A stretch of 26,177 nucleotides of DNA from Corynebacterium sp. (GCA_030450335.1 JAKDIS010000024.1:1-26177); one strand, 5' to 3'; numbered from the stretch's first letter, positions 7,601 through 14,587 are shown. The notes: generated by a model not told the origin, from the letters alone. Numbers and translations: made by a program.

Positions 7601-8359
7601 GGAGACAGTACAGCGTCCGGCGACCGGGTCGTGGTGACGTCCACCGCCGTCAACGACGGCCGCACCGCCGAGCTCGACGGCACTGCGCTGGACTCGGTGA
7701 CGGTGAACGGCTGGCAGCAGGGTTGGGTGGTGCCCGCCGGGCTGGCCGACGACATGAGCGATGAGGAGATCACCGCCGCTCTCGACGTGCACTTCACCGC
7801 CACCGACACCTACCAGCGCTGGTTGGGTGCCGGCCTGCTCGGGGCGCTGGTGCTGCTGCTGGGGTGGGTGGCCGCACTGTGGACGGCACGGCGGCACGGC
7901 TCCCGGGCCGGCGTCAACGGCAGCCCTGCGGCGAGCACCACGGGCGATGTCTCCATCGACGCCCCGACGGGTCGTCCGCATCCTCTGGCCCGTGGCCTTC
8001 TGGTCGGAGCCGGTGTGCTGGCGCTCTCCGCCGTACTCGGCGGTGTGGCGGGCGTGGGCGCGGCCGTGGCGACCATGGCCGTCAGTCTGGCGGGTCCTGC
8101 CCTGGTCAACCGCCTGCCAGCGTCGGGAGTGTGGCCCACTGTGCGCCGAGTCGTGCACTGGGTAAGCCGTCCGACGGCGCTGGCGATGGTGTTGGGCGGG
8201 ATTGCCACGGCCCTGATGGTCCGCTCCCCGTGGGGCGGCGGTGACTACGCCGGCTACTCCTGGACGGTGCAGCTGCTGTTCCTCGCCTGCCTCACCGCCA
8301 CCGCCTGCGGGCAGATCCCCGTCAAGCAGCCTCACCATCGGGGCGCGCCACCTACGTGA
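4700..8359 (+). CDS. aftD: Alpha-(1->3)-arabinofuranosyltransferase AftD
   Basis: 1219 aa, start GTG. The N-terminal GT-C part (about 1-430) has many membrane helices and the early ADTKHDL loop (Asp30), the acidic site typical of lipid-phosphate-sugar transferases. A long extracytoplasmic part includes a discoidin/F5-8-type carbohydrate-binding module at about 718-855 (AAVDGVTETAW and LTLDLARPV). A second beta-rich region follows, and four to five C-terminal helices (about 1040-1210) close the protein. AftD adds alpha-(1->3)-linked arabinofuranose branches to arabinogalactan and lipoarabinomannan, using decaprenyl-phosphoryl-arabinose. The protein is somewhat shorter than mycobacterial AftD (about 1400 aa). 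DUF2613 lies 34 nt upstream. Immediately after the stop codon the G+C drops and an unusual repeat array begins. Long antisense ORFs across this gene are GC artefacts. Confidence 0.93.
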   Translation: MTLSRRGWGLAGLLWLVVALLQGPGLTVADTKHDLTADPWGFLSQALSPWTDVFPLGQLQNQAYGYLFPQGLFFALLDPLPDWVTQRLWWALLLFLAFAGALKLLEATATGSRLSRLVAAVLFALSPRILTTLGAISSEAWTVALVPWIMLPVVRILVAGPRPTSRRVAAAALGSAVAVLCLGAINAVATLAAVVPAVLWWLAQGVFAGGAGAAVRRRTAWRFAAWWIPGGVLACFWWVGPLLILGRYSPPFTDYIEAAGLTTHWFNLGEVLRGTTSWTAFLSTEREAGFALATEAVFVAATLAVALLGLAGLARGGFARGATRTRPMPFAGTWLLMLGAGVLVFGVAASPFSPVAGPVQSFLDGAGAPLRNLHKFDALVHLPLIAGFAHLLGGLDVPRERAAWLRPEHNRPVVACTTVALVVAVACAPAWTGRLVPEDGFRQVPGYWQQAADWLNDPANGAADSRTMILPEARTARQTWGNTRDEPAQALLDVPWVVRDAVPLVPPEAIRGLDGLQREVVAEGASGANPALADAMAQQGVGFVLVRTDLARTADTPGARAVLRTLTDSAASDGFSEVADFGDGGGGDGDIRIFRVDGTGGTDAAASGPRVVDAGDLEVTAGGPEVLPRLAAADAAAGRSPRDRILRQDLPDGSADDEPAVDTVTDTPALREHNYGNVVGAESDIRSVDDARDTRNPARDYPTGLDDSELTQVRESNGRITASSSASDPTSLGGAQAYSGPSAAVDGVTETAWRPGTGSPINQTLTLDLARPVSQMSLEARAAGSPVRVQATTYLDGDTVASTTMLIPGYREADDSDRPLVLPSGEADRVELRIVGSWGDPGLGEITLTEMASGQDVTPRRDIVVPAGAAGIDGAGVPDRWVLGQEIYEFELRRTVTVPDAGAPVTVQVDSDRCAAGEDTVSSIDGVPVACGDTVQLDAGEHEVRSRDRWIALNRQDGATTQDAAASGDSTASGDRVVVTSTAVNDGRTAELDGTALDSVTVNGWQQGWVVPAGLADDMSDEEITAALDVHFTATDTYQRWLGAGLLGALVLLLGWVAALWTARRHGSRAGVNGSPAASTTGDVSIDAPTGRPHPLARGLLVGAGVLALSAVLGGVAGVGAAVATMAVSLAGPALVNRLPASGVWPTVRRVVHWVSRPTALAMVLGGIATALMVRSPWGGGDYAGYSWTVQLLFLACLTATACGQIPVKQPHHRGAPPT

Positions 8360-8362
8360 TGG

Positions 8363-8463
8363 CTACTTGATAGCTACTTGATAGGTCGGATGACAAGTAG
8401 CCTCCCACCGTGACCTGCGACGACAGTTCTACTTGATAGCTACTTGATAGATCTATCAAGTAG
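8363..8463. repeat. 11-bp repeat lattice with 24-bp perfect palindrome
   Basis: The 11-mer CTACTTGATAG occurs as tandem pairs at 8363-8373/8374-8384 and 8429-8439/8440-8450. A full inverted copy lies at 8453-8463 and a partial inverted copy (CAAGTAG) at 8394-8400. Copy 4, AT and the inverted copy form a perfect 24-bp palindrome (8440-8463). Start-to-start distances of the direct copies are 11, 55 and 11, all multiples of 11. The array begins 3 nt after the aftD stop. Tandem 11-bp repeats are typical of OmpR/PhoB-type regulator sites, and palindromes are typical of dimeric repressors or antitoxins. No adjacent regulator gene is present. The arms could also fold as an aftD transcript terminator, but no U-tract follows. 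Confidence 0.9.
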
Positions 8464-9062
8464 GATCCGGAAGCGCCTACGCAGTGACGCCGCCCATCTG
8501 GAACTGCAGCGCGCTCCCACGAGCCTCTGTATCCCGACAAAGGATCAAGCCAGAACAGTCACCACCCCGCTGGTCCCGACGGCGCCACTCTCTGACCCGC
8601 CATGTCGACACCACCATGGTGTCGCCGGGGAGTGAAAAGCGACTTGTCCCAACTCCGCCAAGTACACCAGCGCAGATACCCGAGTTCATGACTCAGGCAA
8701 CGACGGTTGAGCATCTCCTGCGCGGCACCCGCCATTGCCACCGTGAGCCGGCCGGTGACCCCTACCGTGCCGTTCACGCCCAAGACAGAGATCAGATCGA
8801 TGTAGAACTGTGATGATATTCTCCTGGCTTTTATCCCGTAGCGTTCGATACGATAACTTCAAGACTTTCACGAGGAACACTCCCGTCGAAGTCAGCCGCA
8901 GGATCTCCGCGGCGGCGGTGAGCATCACCGCAACCGCTGCCCCTCGACCTAGCAGCAATGACCCCGACCATCCCGTGACAAACGCAAGTCAACCGCGGAC
9001 CGATGGATATTCCGCTCGGCAATCAGATCGCAGAATTTCCGATCCCTTAAAGAACGGGCACA
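8464..9062. other. No supported gene; possible decayed insert
   Basis: Several frames of 60-115 codons exist on both strands, but none has a good ribosome-binding site or a recognisable product. The minus-strand frame through 8783-8600 has protein-like stretches (ISSQFYIDLISVLGVNG) but no start codon placed behind its upstream AGGAG, so it may be a gene remnant. A small perfect hairpin (7-bp arms, 8606-8624) is present. G+C falls to about 47% from about 8810 onward, unlike the flanking 70%. Confidence 0.5.
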
Positions 9063-9287
9063 ATGAGTTCACTACTACTCGCACTGTTGGGTACGCTGAT
9101 AACACTGCCCCCAGTGATAGTGCTCATCATCTGGAGCAGAAAGAAGAGGTCTCGACGTGATAACCCAGGCGATGTACCGAAGATGAATTTCTTCGACGAC
9201 TGGGTTGGTGGACCTACTCCGCCAAGGCACTTCGAGGTAGGCCAGCCTTTTCCGGAGAAAATCGAAGAGACCCGGGAACGAGAATGA
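9063..9287 (+). CDS. Small single-pass membrane protein, unrecognised
   Basis: 74 aa from ATG. The N-terminus is one clear membrane helix (LLLALLGTLITLPPVIVLII, residues 4-23), followed by a strongly basic stop-transfer cluster (SRKKRSRR). The 45-residue tail is hydrophilic, Pro-rich and ends in an acidic/basic stretch (KIEETRERE). The positive-inside rule predicts a cytoplasmic tail. The ribosome-binding site is weak (AGAACGGG), and TAAAGA 9 nt before the ATG could be the -10 of a leaderless message. No family is recognised. It lies in the low-GC insert between aftD and tmaT, so it is probably an accessory gene rather than part of the envelope cluster. Confidence 0.55.
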   Translation: MSSLLLALLGTLITLPPVIVLIIWSRKKRSRRDNPGDVPKMNFFDDWVGGPTPPRHFEVGQPFPEKIEETRERE

Positions 9288-9526
9288 TAAGATCAGCTAG
9301 ACCGTCACACGACGAGACCAGGTTCCACTGGCCGGCGCAGCTTACTTAAACTGAATGTACAGTGCCCCTATTTTCGCCCCTGTTTTCGTCAATCCCCAAG
9401 CCAACCGACGGCTGGACGTGACAGGCAACATTATATTCGCTAACTAGAGAGTGTCAGATACAGCCAACGAACCGAAGCATGCTGGCGACACTGCCGCTGC
9501 CCCTCACTGAAGAAAATAAGGCAGGA
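9288..9526. other. Low-GC intergenic stretch
   Basis: No gene is supported. A TATATT sequence near 9430 and the AT-rich run behind it could be a promoter for the small genes at 9527-10023, but no matching -35 is convincing. AGTGTC and GACACT (in 9450-9495) form a weak distant 6-bp inverted repeat. Confidence 0.4.
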
Positions 9527-9658
9527 ATGGCGAGGACCCGGACGGGCGCGACCCTTGGGTCACTTACGGTACCTACGGCGCCAGTCATGGTTCCCCTGGG
9601 GCCACAGCTCGGGGACGCCTTCGCAATGAGGCGACGACATGAATGCCCGAGCAGCTAG
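9527..9658 (+). CDS. Possible 43-aa ORF
   Basis: ATG to TAG, 43 aa, with AAGG five nt upstream of the ATG (AAGGCAGGA). The peptide opens MARTRTGATLGSLTVPTAP and ends in an Arg-rich stretch (MRRRHECPSS). Its G+C is higher than that of the surrounding insert and closer to the host genome. It may be a small leader gene for the membrane protein that starts 50 nt downstream, or a 5' fragment of a decayed gene. No family is recognised and the call rests only on the start site and composition. Confidence 0.3.
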   Translation: MARTRTGATLGSLTVPTAPVMVPLGPQLGDAFAMRRRHECPSS

Positions 9659-9708
9659 AGACCCCGCCCAATACCGTTTCAACTAGAAGAAATATAGGTG
9701 GAATACCA

Positions 9709-10023
9709 ATGGAAGACCTGAAGATATGGGGGATATTCACTGTCACAGTGTATGCGATTGGAATTTTAGTCGTACTATTGATAGTCGAGAAAGCTTCGAA
9801 CTGTCCGATAAGTCGACAGATTGCGGAGGCTACATTCTTCAACTTCTCGATCGCCCTCTTCATTCCTACTTTCTTCTGCATATTTACAGAAACGTCACTT
9901 CTGGCATATTTCGGTCTCAGCCTGGGTATTTTTCTGCTATTCACCCTAGCTCGTTACCACGTAAGCTTGACGGCAATTCCGCCATCGCCAAAGTATTTAT
10001 GGAATGCAGAGATATTGCTTTAG
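9709..10023 (+). CDS. Small three-helix membrane protein, unrecognised
   Basis: 104 aa from the ATG at 9709, chosen because AGGTGG lies 8 nt upstream; the frame is open further 5' but without a better site. Predicted membrane segments are at about residues 7-27 (IWGIFTVTVYAIGILVVLLIV), 44-62 (FFNFSIALFIPTFFCIFTE) and 65-84 (LLAYFGLSLGIFLLFTLA). A short loop carries one cysteine (NCPISRQ), and the tail ends in NAEILL. The gene is about 40% G+C, far below its neighbours, and phenylalanine/isoleucine-rich, which suggests horizontal acquisition. It has no recognisable family. The frame at 10004-10258 could be a continuation after a frameshift. Confidence 0.55.
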   Translation: MEDLKIWGIFTVTVYAIGILVVLLIVEKASNCPISRQIAEATFFNFSIALFIPTFFCIFTETSLLAYFGLSLGIFLLFTLARYHVSLTAIPPSPKYLWNAEILL

Positions 10024-10258
10024 AAATACATTTCCGGTAAAGTGTCTCGGTAACTCCCGAAGAATCAGTATCGCCGACCTACATATTTCGATATCCTTAA
10101 AATTTCAACCATCCACACAGGCGCATGGTTGGTTGACGCCGGAATTGAAAGAATCGGAAGAGCGAATCTCCGACAAGCATCGAGAGCTCCTCGTCGATAG
10201 TAAAATACAATCCGCCCACGCGCAGTTCCCGGAAGTACCGCATACCAACGAAAGATAG
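10004..10258 (+). CDS. Doubtful ORF or frameshifted tail
   Basis: An 84-codon frame that overlaps the end of the preceding membrane-protein gene in another frame. No ribosome-binding site supports the ATG at 10004. The second half is charged and protein-like (LTPELKESEERISDKHRELL). It is either a separate small gene, the displaced C-terminus of the upstream protein, or chance. A short GCCGC-AAAC-GCGGC hairpin (10258-10271) follows the stop. Confidence 0.22.
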   Translation: MQRYCFRNTFPVKCLGNSRRISIADLHISISLKFQPSTQAHGWLTPELKESEERISDKHRELLVDSKIQSAHAQFPEVPHTNER

Positions 10259-10305
10259 GCCGCAAACGCGGCGCCCGTCGGCGACCTAGTCGGTCACCCC
10301 GTCGG

Positions 10306-11427
10306 TCACCTGGTGGCCCGCCCCTGCCACCACCGGTTCACCGCCCGGCGCGCGGGGTCCTCCACCAGTGCGTAACTCAGCGCCGCCACGGGAATGGTGA
10401 GCACCACCGTCGCCACGAGCACCAGCAGCATCTCCCCCTGGAACAGTCCGATCCCCAGCAGCGGGAACACCAGCGACAACATCGCCATGTGCCACAGGAA
10501 TATCGAGTACGACCACCGGCCCAACGCCTGCATCACCGCCGAGTCCAGCACCCGCGACGCAGGCGCCACCGCCCACGGCACGATCAGGCACGCGGCGAAG
10601 ACCAGGCCGTAGAAGTTACGGCGGGCGAACTCCCCGTCCCCCGCCGTCACCAGGCCCTCCGGACCGTCCAGCGCGGCCACGAGCACCGCGAGCACCGCGA
10701 GCAGCAACCACAGCCACCGTCGCCGCGCCCAGCGGCGCACGGCGTCCACCGTCCTCACGTGGCACCCGCCCGCAGCGTCCTGCAGCCACCCCTCCAGCTC
10801 CGCGGCGAGCAGTCCCACCCCGAACCAGGACAGGAACGCCCACGGCATGATGTGCGCGTTGACTGCCGCGTCGTGCCACGCGACGAACGGCCAGACGTAG
10901 CTAAGGCAGCCCACCGCCACGATCGCCGCCACCCGCACCCGCCGGGTGCGGCGTCCCACCGCCAGCGCGAGGACCGGCATCAGCAGGTAGAAGAACATCT
11001 CCACGCACAACGACCACAGGTGCGTGAGCCCGCCGACCAGGCCGTCCGGCACGTAGTTCTGCAGCAACAGCAGGTTCGCCACCGTCGCCACCGGGCCCGG
11101 CGCCCCGCCCTCCGAGGCGACCGGGAACAGCAGCAGGACGACGACCACCGTCACCCAGTACGCCGGCAGGATCCGCCCCAGACGTTTCACGTAGTACGCC
11201 CCCCACCTGGTCTCCGCGGCGTGGCGGCGCCACAGCAGGAACCCCGACAGGGCGAAGAACACCGGGACGAAGAAGTCCAGGCGCGCCATCATGCGGTTGA
11301 CCAGCCCGCCGGTGTCGTTGCCCGTCTGGAAGGCCACATGGGCGACGATGATCCCCAACGCGGCGACCGCGCGCATCCCCTCCAGGGCGGGGAGGAAGGA
11401 TTTCCGGGACCGGATCGACTGGCTCAT
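10306..11427 (-). CDS. tmaT: Acyltransferase-3 family protein, TmaT-like
   Basis: 373 aa, ATG. Ten or so membrane helices with acyltransferase-3 hallmarks: FLPALEGMRAVAALGIIVAHV (catalytic His near residue 30), DFFVPVFFALSGFLLWRR, and the RLGRILPAYW motif; SYSIFLWHM and a C-terminal SYALVEDPARR complete the family pattern. In C. glutamicum and mycobacteria the gene at this position (Rv0228 type, TmaT) acetylates trehalose monomycolate, a modification that helps MmpL-dependent export. Function here is assigned from family and gene order (next to DUF3068, GT and MtrP genes). A -10 (TAACCT) lies 8 nt before the ATG. The gene is divergent from DUF3068 and convergent with the low-GC insert. Confidence 0.82.
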   Translation of the reverse strand: MSQSIRSRKSFLPALEGMRAVAALGIIVAHVAFQTGNDTGGLVNRMMARLDFFVPVFFALSGFLLWRRHAAETRWGAYYVKRLGRILPAYWVTVVVVLLLFPVASEGGAPGPVATVANLLLLQNYVPDGLVGGLTHLWSLCVEMFFYLLMPVLALAVGRRTRRVRVAAIVAVGCLSYVWPFVAWHDAAVNAHIMPWAFLSWFGVGLLAAELEGWLQDAAGGCHVRTVDAVRRWARRRWLWLLLAVLAVLVAALDGPEGLVTAGDGEFARRNFYGLVFAACLIVPWAVAPASRVLDSAVMQALGRWSYSIFLWHMAMLSLVFPLLGIGLFQGEMLLVLVATVVLTIPVAALSYALVEDPARRAVNRWWQGRATR

Positions 11428-11435
11428 CGCCGATC

Positions 11436-11441
11436 AGGTTA
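11436..11441 (-). promoter_or_regulatory. -10 element for a leaderless tmaT mRNA
   Basis: Minus-strand TAACCT ends 8 nt before the tmaT ATG, with no Shine-Dalgarno between, so transcription probably starts at the start codon. No clear -35 is visible. Confidence 0.42.
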
Positions 11442-11540
11442 CCGTGGACAGGACGGCCCGCGCGCCCGTCCCGTCGGTGAACCCCGTCACCGGCGCCGGA
11501 TTCCTGGCGTGTCCCTCCACGACGCCGTAGTTTCAGCAGG

Positions 11541-11546
11541 TAAAGT
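11541..11546 (+). promoter_or_regulatory. Possible -10 for the DUF3068 gene
   Basis: TAAAGT lies about 50 nt upstream of the ATG at 11599, in the 171-nt divergent region shared with tmaT. No -35 is convincing. A GTG at 11551 is in frame but would put an unlikely polar extension ahead of the membrane anchor. Confidence 0.3.
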
Positions 11547-11598
11547 AGCTGTGGATTCCCCGCTCGTTGACGTACACCAGGACAGGAACCAGACCCCC

Positions 11599-12873
11599 AT
11601 GAAGAAGGTCTTCTCCCACCTCGCCATCATCCTCGGCGCCGCTCTGCTGGTCATCGCGCTGGCACTGCCGATCTACGTCCTGCCGAAGGGCAAGGTCATC
11701 CCGAAGGACATCGAGTCGGCGACGGTCACGAAGGTCGCCCCGGGGATCCTGACCGACGCCGCCGCGCTCGCCGCCGACGAACCGGTGGCCGGCAAGGAGT
11801 CGCTGCCGGAGTGCCGGGGCGAGAACAAGGTCGTGAGCTGCTTCATCTGGCCGGAGACGGACATCCAGTCCCAGCGTTTCGTGCGCGCCCAGGATCCCAC
11901 CGACGACAAGGAGGTCACCCTCGAGGCCGGTGGCACCGTGTACCAGGCGGACCTGCCGGAGCCGGACAACCTGCTGTCCGCCGAGATCGACCGCGTGACC
12001 CTGGACCGCGAGAGCGCCTACCCGGTCGACGAGCCCACCTCGTCGCTGAACATCACCGCGCCCGGGGTGGACGGCGGCAACGTCAACGAGGACGTCCCCC
12101 AGTTCACCCGCACCGGACTGCAGTTCCAGTTCCCCTTCAACACCGAGAAGAAGGCCTACCCCTACTTCGACCACCGGCTGATGGAGACCAACGACATCGA
12201 CTTCGTCGACCAGGAGAAGATGGACGGCGAGACGGTCTACCGTTTCGAGCAGCAGATCGGCCCGTCGGAGATGTACCCGAACGTGGAGGCGATGCTCAAG
12301 GGCGACGGAGAGCTCAGCGCCGCGGACCAGCAGTCCCTCGGATCGCTGAAGCTGTCCTTCCCCGCCGCGAAGTGGGGCCTGACCCCCGACGAGGTCGACG
12401 GGTGGGACCCCGAGGACACCGAGAACACCGAGGGTTCAGAGGACGCTGCGGCGTCCAATGACGACGACGAGGACGCTGCTGAAGGCGAGGACGCCGACCT
12501 CGGCCCGGAGGTCGAGATGAGCCGCTACTACACCGTGGACCGCACCCTGCGCGTGCAGCCGGACACCGGTGTGATCGTGCACGGTGCCGAGGAGGTGTGG
12601 ATGTACTACGCCCGCGACGACGCCGAGGCCGAGGAGATGGCCCAGCCGGAGAACCGCGAGCGTGAGCTGGCGAACCCGACCCGTACCGCCATGTACTACC
12701 CCGGCGAGTTCAACGACGAGACCCACGAGAACCAGATGAACCGCGCGAAGGACGGCCTGCGCTCGATGGACCTCATCGGCACCTACATCCCGTGGGGTGC
12801 GGGCATCATCGGCGTGATCCTGCTCGTCGTCGGGATCATCCTCGCCCGTTCGTCGGGCCGCCACCGCGGCTGA
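11599..12873 (+). CDS. DUF3068 membrane protein (lipoglycan maturation)
   Basis: 424 aa from the ATG at 11599, the codon just before the N-terminal membrane helix (HLAIILGAALLVIALALPIYV, about 7-27). A large extracytoplasmic domain contains two cysteines (about residues 72 and 81) and ends in a C-terminal helix (about 396-417: YIPWGAGIIGVILLVVGIIL) and a basic tail. This two-anchor layout is typical of DUF3068, the M. tuberculosis Rv0227c type. Homologues in C. glutamicum and M. smegmatis have been linked to maturation of lipomannan and lipoarabinomannan; whether that holds here is inference. A low-complexity acidic insert (about residues 276-308, rich in Glu/Asp/Ala) interrupts the domain and looks lineage specific. 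AGGAA 11 nt upstream is the only ribosome-binding candidate. Confidence 0.87.
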   Translation: MKKVFSHLAIILGAALLVIALALPIYVLPKGKVIPKDIESATVTKVAPGILTDAAALAADEPVAGKESLPECRGENKVVSCFIWPETDIQSQRFVRAQDPTDDKEVTLEAGGTVYQADLPEPDNLLSAEIDRVTLDRESAYPVDEPTSSLNITAPGVDGGNVNEDVPQFTRTGLQFQFPFNTEKKAYPYFDHRLMETNDIDFVDQEKMDGETVYRFEQQIGPSEMYPNVEAMLKGDGELSAADQQSLGSLKLSFPAAKWGLTPDEVDGWDPEDTENTEGSEDAAASNDDDEDAAEGEDADLGPEVEMSRYYTVDRTLRVQPDTGVIVHGAEEVWMYYARDDAEAEEMAQPENRERELANPTRTAMYYPGEFNDETHENQMNRAKDGLRSMDLIGTYIPWGAGIIGVILLVVGIILARSSGRHRG

Positions 12874-12879
12874 CATTCC

Positions 12880-12900
12880 CGCCCCGGCACCACCGGGGCG
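12880..12900 (+). terminator. GC hairpin after DUF3068 gene, no U-tract
   Basis: A perfect 8-bp stem (12880-12887 with 12893-12900) with loop CACCA begins 6 nt after the stop codon. It lacks a T-run, as many actinobacterial terminators do, so termination is plausible but not certain. The next gene has its own -10. Confidence 0.5.
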
Positions 12901-12934
12901 ACCGGGGTCGATAGGGGTCACCGGGCCCGGCCCC

Positions 12935-12940
12935 TAGAAT
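12935..12940 (+). promoter_or_regulatory. -10 element for a leaderless mRNA of the Rv0226c-like gene
   Basis: TAGAAT ends 7 nt before the ATG at 12948, so the first transcribed base is probably the A of ATG. AGGA is also present but only 2 nt from the ATG, too close for a normal ribosome-binding site. Confidence 0.5.
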
Positions 12941-12947
12941 CAGGACG

Positions 12948-14567
12948 ATGACCACCCCGGCACCCACCCAGCCACCGCGTCCGGCGTCGCGCCGCGCACG
13001 GTGGCTGCTGCCGTTGTGGTGCGCGGTGCTGACGTGCGCGGTCCTCTGGCCCTTCCTGCTGACCCAGCTCAACCAGCTCAACCAGCTCGGTGCAGACGCC
13101 GCCGGCGCACCGTCGCTGGTGCTGCGCGACATGGTCGTACCCCACACCATGGTGCTGAACGACCTCGCCACCGGACGCGACGGCCTGCCGCGCGCCGTCC
13201 CCCAGGACACCGTCCTGGCCTGGTTGTCGCCGCTGATCCCCCCGCCGGTGACGGTCAGCGTGCTGATGCTCGCCGCCGGCTGGGTCGGTGCGCTGGGCGC
13301 CGCCGCCCTCGCCCGGCACGTCGGGGGCACCCGTGCGGCCGTGGCGATCGCCCCGGCGATGACCCTGTGGAGCCCCTTCGTCGCCGAGCGGCTGCTGCAG
13401 GGGCACTGGTCGGTGGTGGCCGCCGGTATGCTGCTGCCCACGGTCGCCCTCACCGCGATGCGTGGCACGCGTGGCTCACTGCCCGCCCTCGTGCTCCTCA
13501 TGGCCGTGTGCGCACTCACCCCGACGGGGCTGGTGCTCGCGGCGGTGACGGCGCTGGTGGCGTCCGGCGGCCTGCGCCGCATGGCGGTGGTCGCCGGCAC
13601 TGCGGTGGTGCTCGCCCTGCCGTGGGTCGTCCCGACCCTGCTCAACGCCGGGGCCTCGGCGGCACGGTCGGACGCCGCGGGTGCGGCGCTGTTCGCCGCG
13701 CGCGCCGAACCCGGGGTGGGGACGCTCGGGGCGCTGGCGGGGCTCGGCGGCATCTGGAACGCCGAGGCAGTCCCCGCCTCCCGCGAGGCCCTCGCCCCGC
13801 TGAGCACCGGCGCCGGGGTGGTCCTCGCCGTCGCCGCCTGCGTCGTCGCCGGTGTACTGGTCCGACGCCGCACGCTGCGCTGCGTCCCGCTGGTGTGCCT
13901 GGCAGGCCTCGCCGTGCTGCTGCCCGCGGTCGCGGCCACTCCCCCGGGCGTGGCGGTGCTCGGCTGGTTCGTCGAGAACCTCCCCGGTGCGGGCCTGGTG
14001 CGCGACACCCAGAAGTTCGTGGTCCTCGCCCTGCCCGGGGCGGTGGTGCTGCTGGCCTGCGGGCTGCGCCCGACTCGTCGGGGCACGTGGGCAGGCCTGG
14101 GAGTCCTGCTGCTGGTGTGGGCGGGCGTGCCCGCCCTGCCGCGCGACGTCGCCGACGTCGCCCCCGTGCAGCTGGACGCCGCCTACGCCGAGGCGTCCGA
14201 CGAGGTCGCGCGCTGGCAAGAAGAGAACGGGGGGACAGCGCGGACGCTGCTGTGGCCGCCGGGCAGTTACCGCATGGTCGCGGGGCGTCCGGCGTTGGAT
14301 CCGGCACTGAAGATGGTGCCCGGCGCGCCTGTCGACCCCGGGTACCTGATCGTGGACGGCCAACTCGTCGACGGGGACCCGGACACCGTGGCCACTCTCA
14401 CCGAGTTGGCGTCCGGCGAGGACCGGCTCGCCGAGCGGGGCGTGGACCTGGTGCTGGTGCAGGACGGCGGGGATTCCGACGCCGCCGACGGGGCGGACGC
14501 TGTGCTGGGGCAGCACCGCGAGATCTGGGCGTCCGACGGGTGGCGGCTGTACGAGGTGACGGAGTAG
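12948..14567 (+). CDS. Polytopic membrane protein, Rv0226c-like
   Basis: 539 aa, ATG. After a proline-rich cytoplasmic start and a membrane helix (about 20-38) comes the loop SLVLRDMVVPHTMVLND, then about ten further helices to about residue 400 and an extracytoplasmic C-terminal domain of about 130 residues. The architecture resembles GT-C transferases (early acidic residue in the first outside loop, soluble tail) and is like the N-terminal part of AftD, but no specific activity can be read. Its position between the DUF3068 gene and the GT4 gene matches Rv0226c of M. tuberculosis. A role in lipoglycan or mycolate assembly is inferred from this linkage. A short QLNQLNQL repeat lies at about residues 40-47. 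It is convergent with the ABC permease, with 20 nt between stops. Confidence 0.8.
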   Translation: MTTPAPTQPPRPASRRARWLLPLWCAVLTCAVLWPFLLTQLNQLNQLGADAAGAPSLVLRDMVVPHTMVLNDLATGRDGLPRAVPQDTVLAWLSPLIPPPVTVSVLMLAAGWVGALGAAALARHVGGTRAAVAIAPAMTLWSPFVAERLLQGHWSVVAAGMLLPTVALTAMRGTRGSLPALVLLMAVCALTPTGLVLAAVTALVASGGLRRMAVVAGTAVVLALPWVVPTLLNAGASAARSDAAGAALFAARAEPGVGTLGALAGLGGIWNAEAVPASREALAPLSTGAGVVLAVAACVVAGVLVRRRTLRCVPLVCLAGLAVLLPAVAATPPGVAVLGWFVENLPGAGLVRDTQKFVVLALPGAVVLLACGLRPTRRGTWAGLGVLLLVWAGVPALPRDVADVAPVQLDAAYAEASDEVARWQEENGGTARTLLWPPGSYRMVAGRPALDPALKMVPGAPVDPGYLIVDGQLVDGDPDTVATLTELASGEDRLAERGVDLVLVQDGGDSDAADGADAVLGQHREIWASDGWRLYEVTE

Positions 14568-14587
14568 CTACCTCAGCGGACCGCGGG

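Noticed and set aside
5042..8338. 1098-codon ORF on the minus strand
   Set aside because: It is antisense to aftD; its His/Arg/Gly/Val-rich composition is the usual shadow of a GC-rich gene, while the plus frame has clear AftD motifs.
8363..8463. CRISPR array
   Set aside because: Units are only 11 bp, partly head to tail with no spacer and partly inverted; no cas genes are nearby.
8440..8463. dif/XerCD site or parS
   Set aside because: The palindrome has 11-bp arms but a 2-bp centre and lacks the XerC/D arm sequences; it does not match parS.
8810..9160. 116-codon plus-strand ORF
   Set aside because: No ribosome-binding site, Ser/Thr/Arg/Pro-rich low-information translation, and it overlaps the better supported 9063-9287 gene in another frame.
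10289..10310. Direct repeat GTCGGTCACC (two copies, period 12) at the tmaT 3' end
   Set aside because: Only two copies, one inside coding sequence; likely a small slippage duplication with no evident function.
10489..11598. Upstream extension of the DUF3068 frame and the 13001-15553 frame
   Set aside because: Both run antisense or out of frame to real genes and are His/Arg/Pro-rich; the DUF3068 protein starts naturally at the membrane anchor at 11599.
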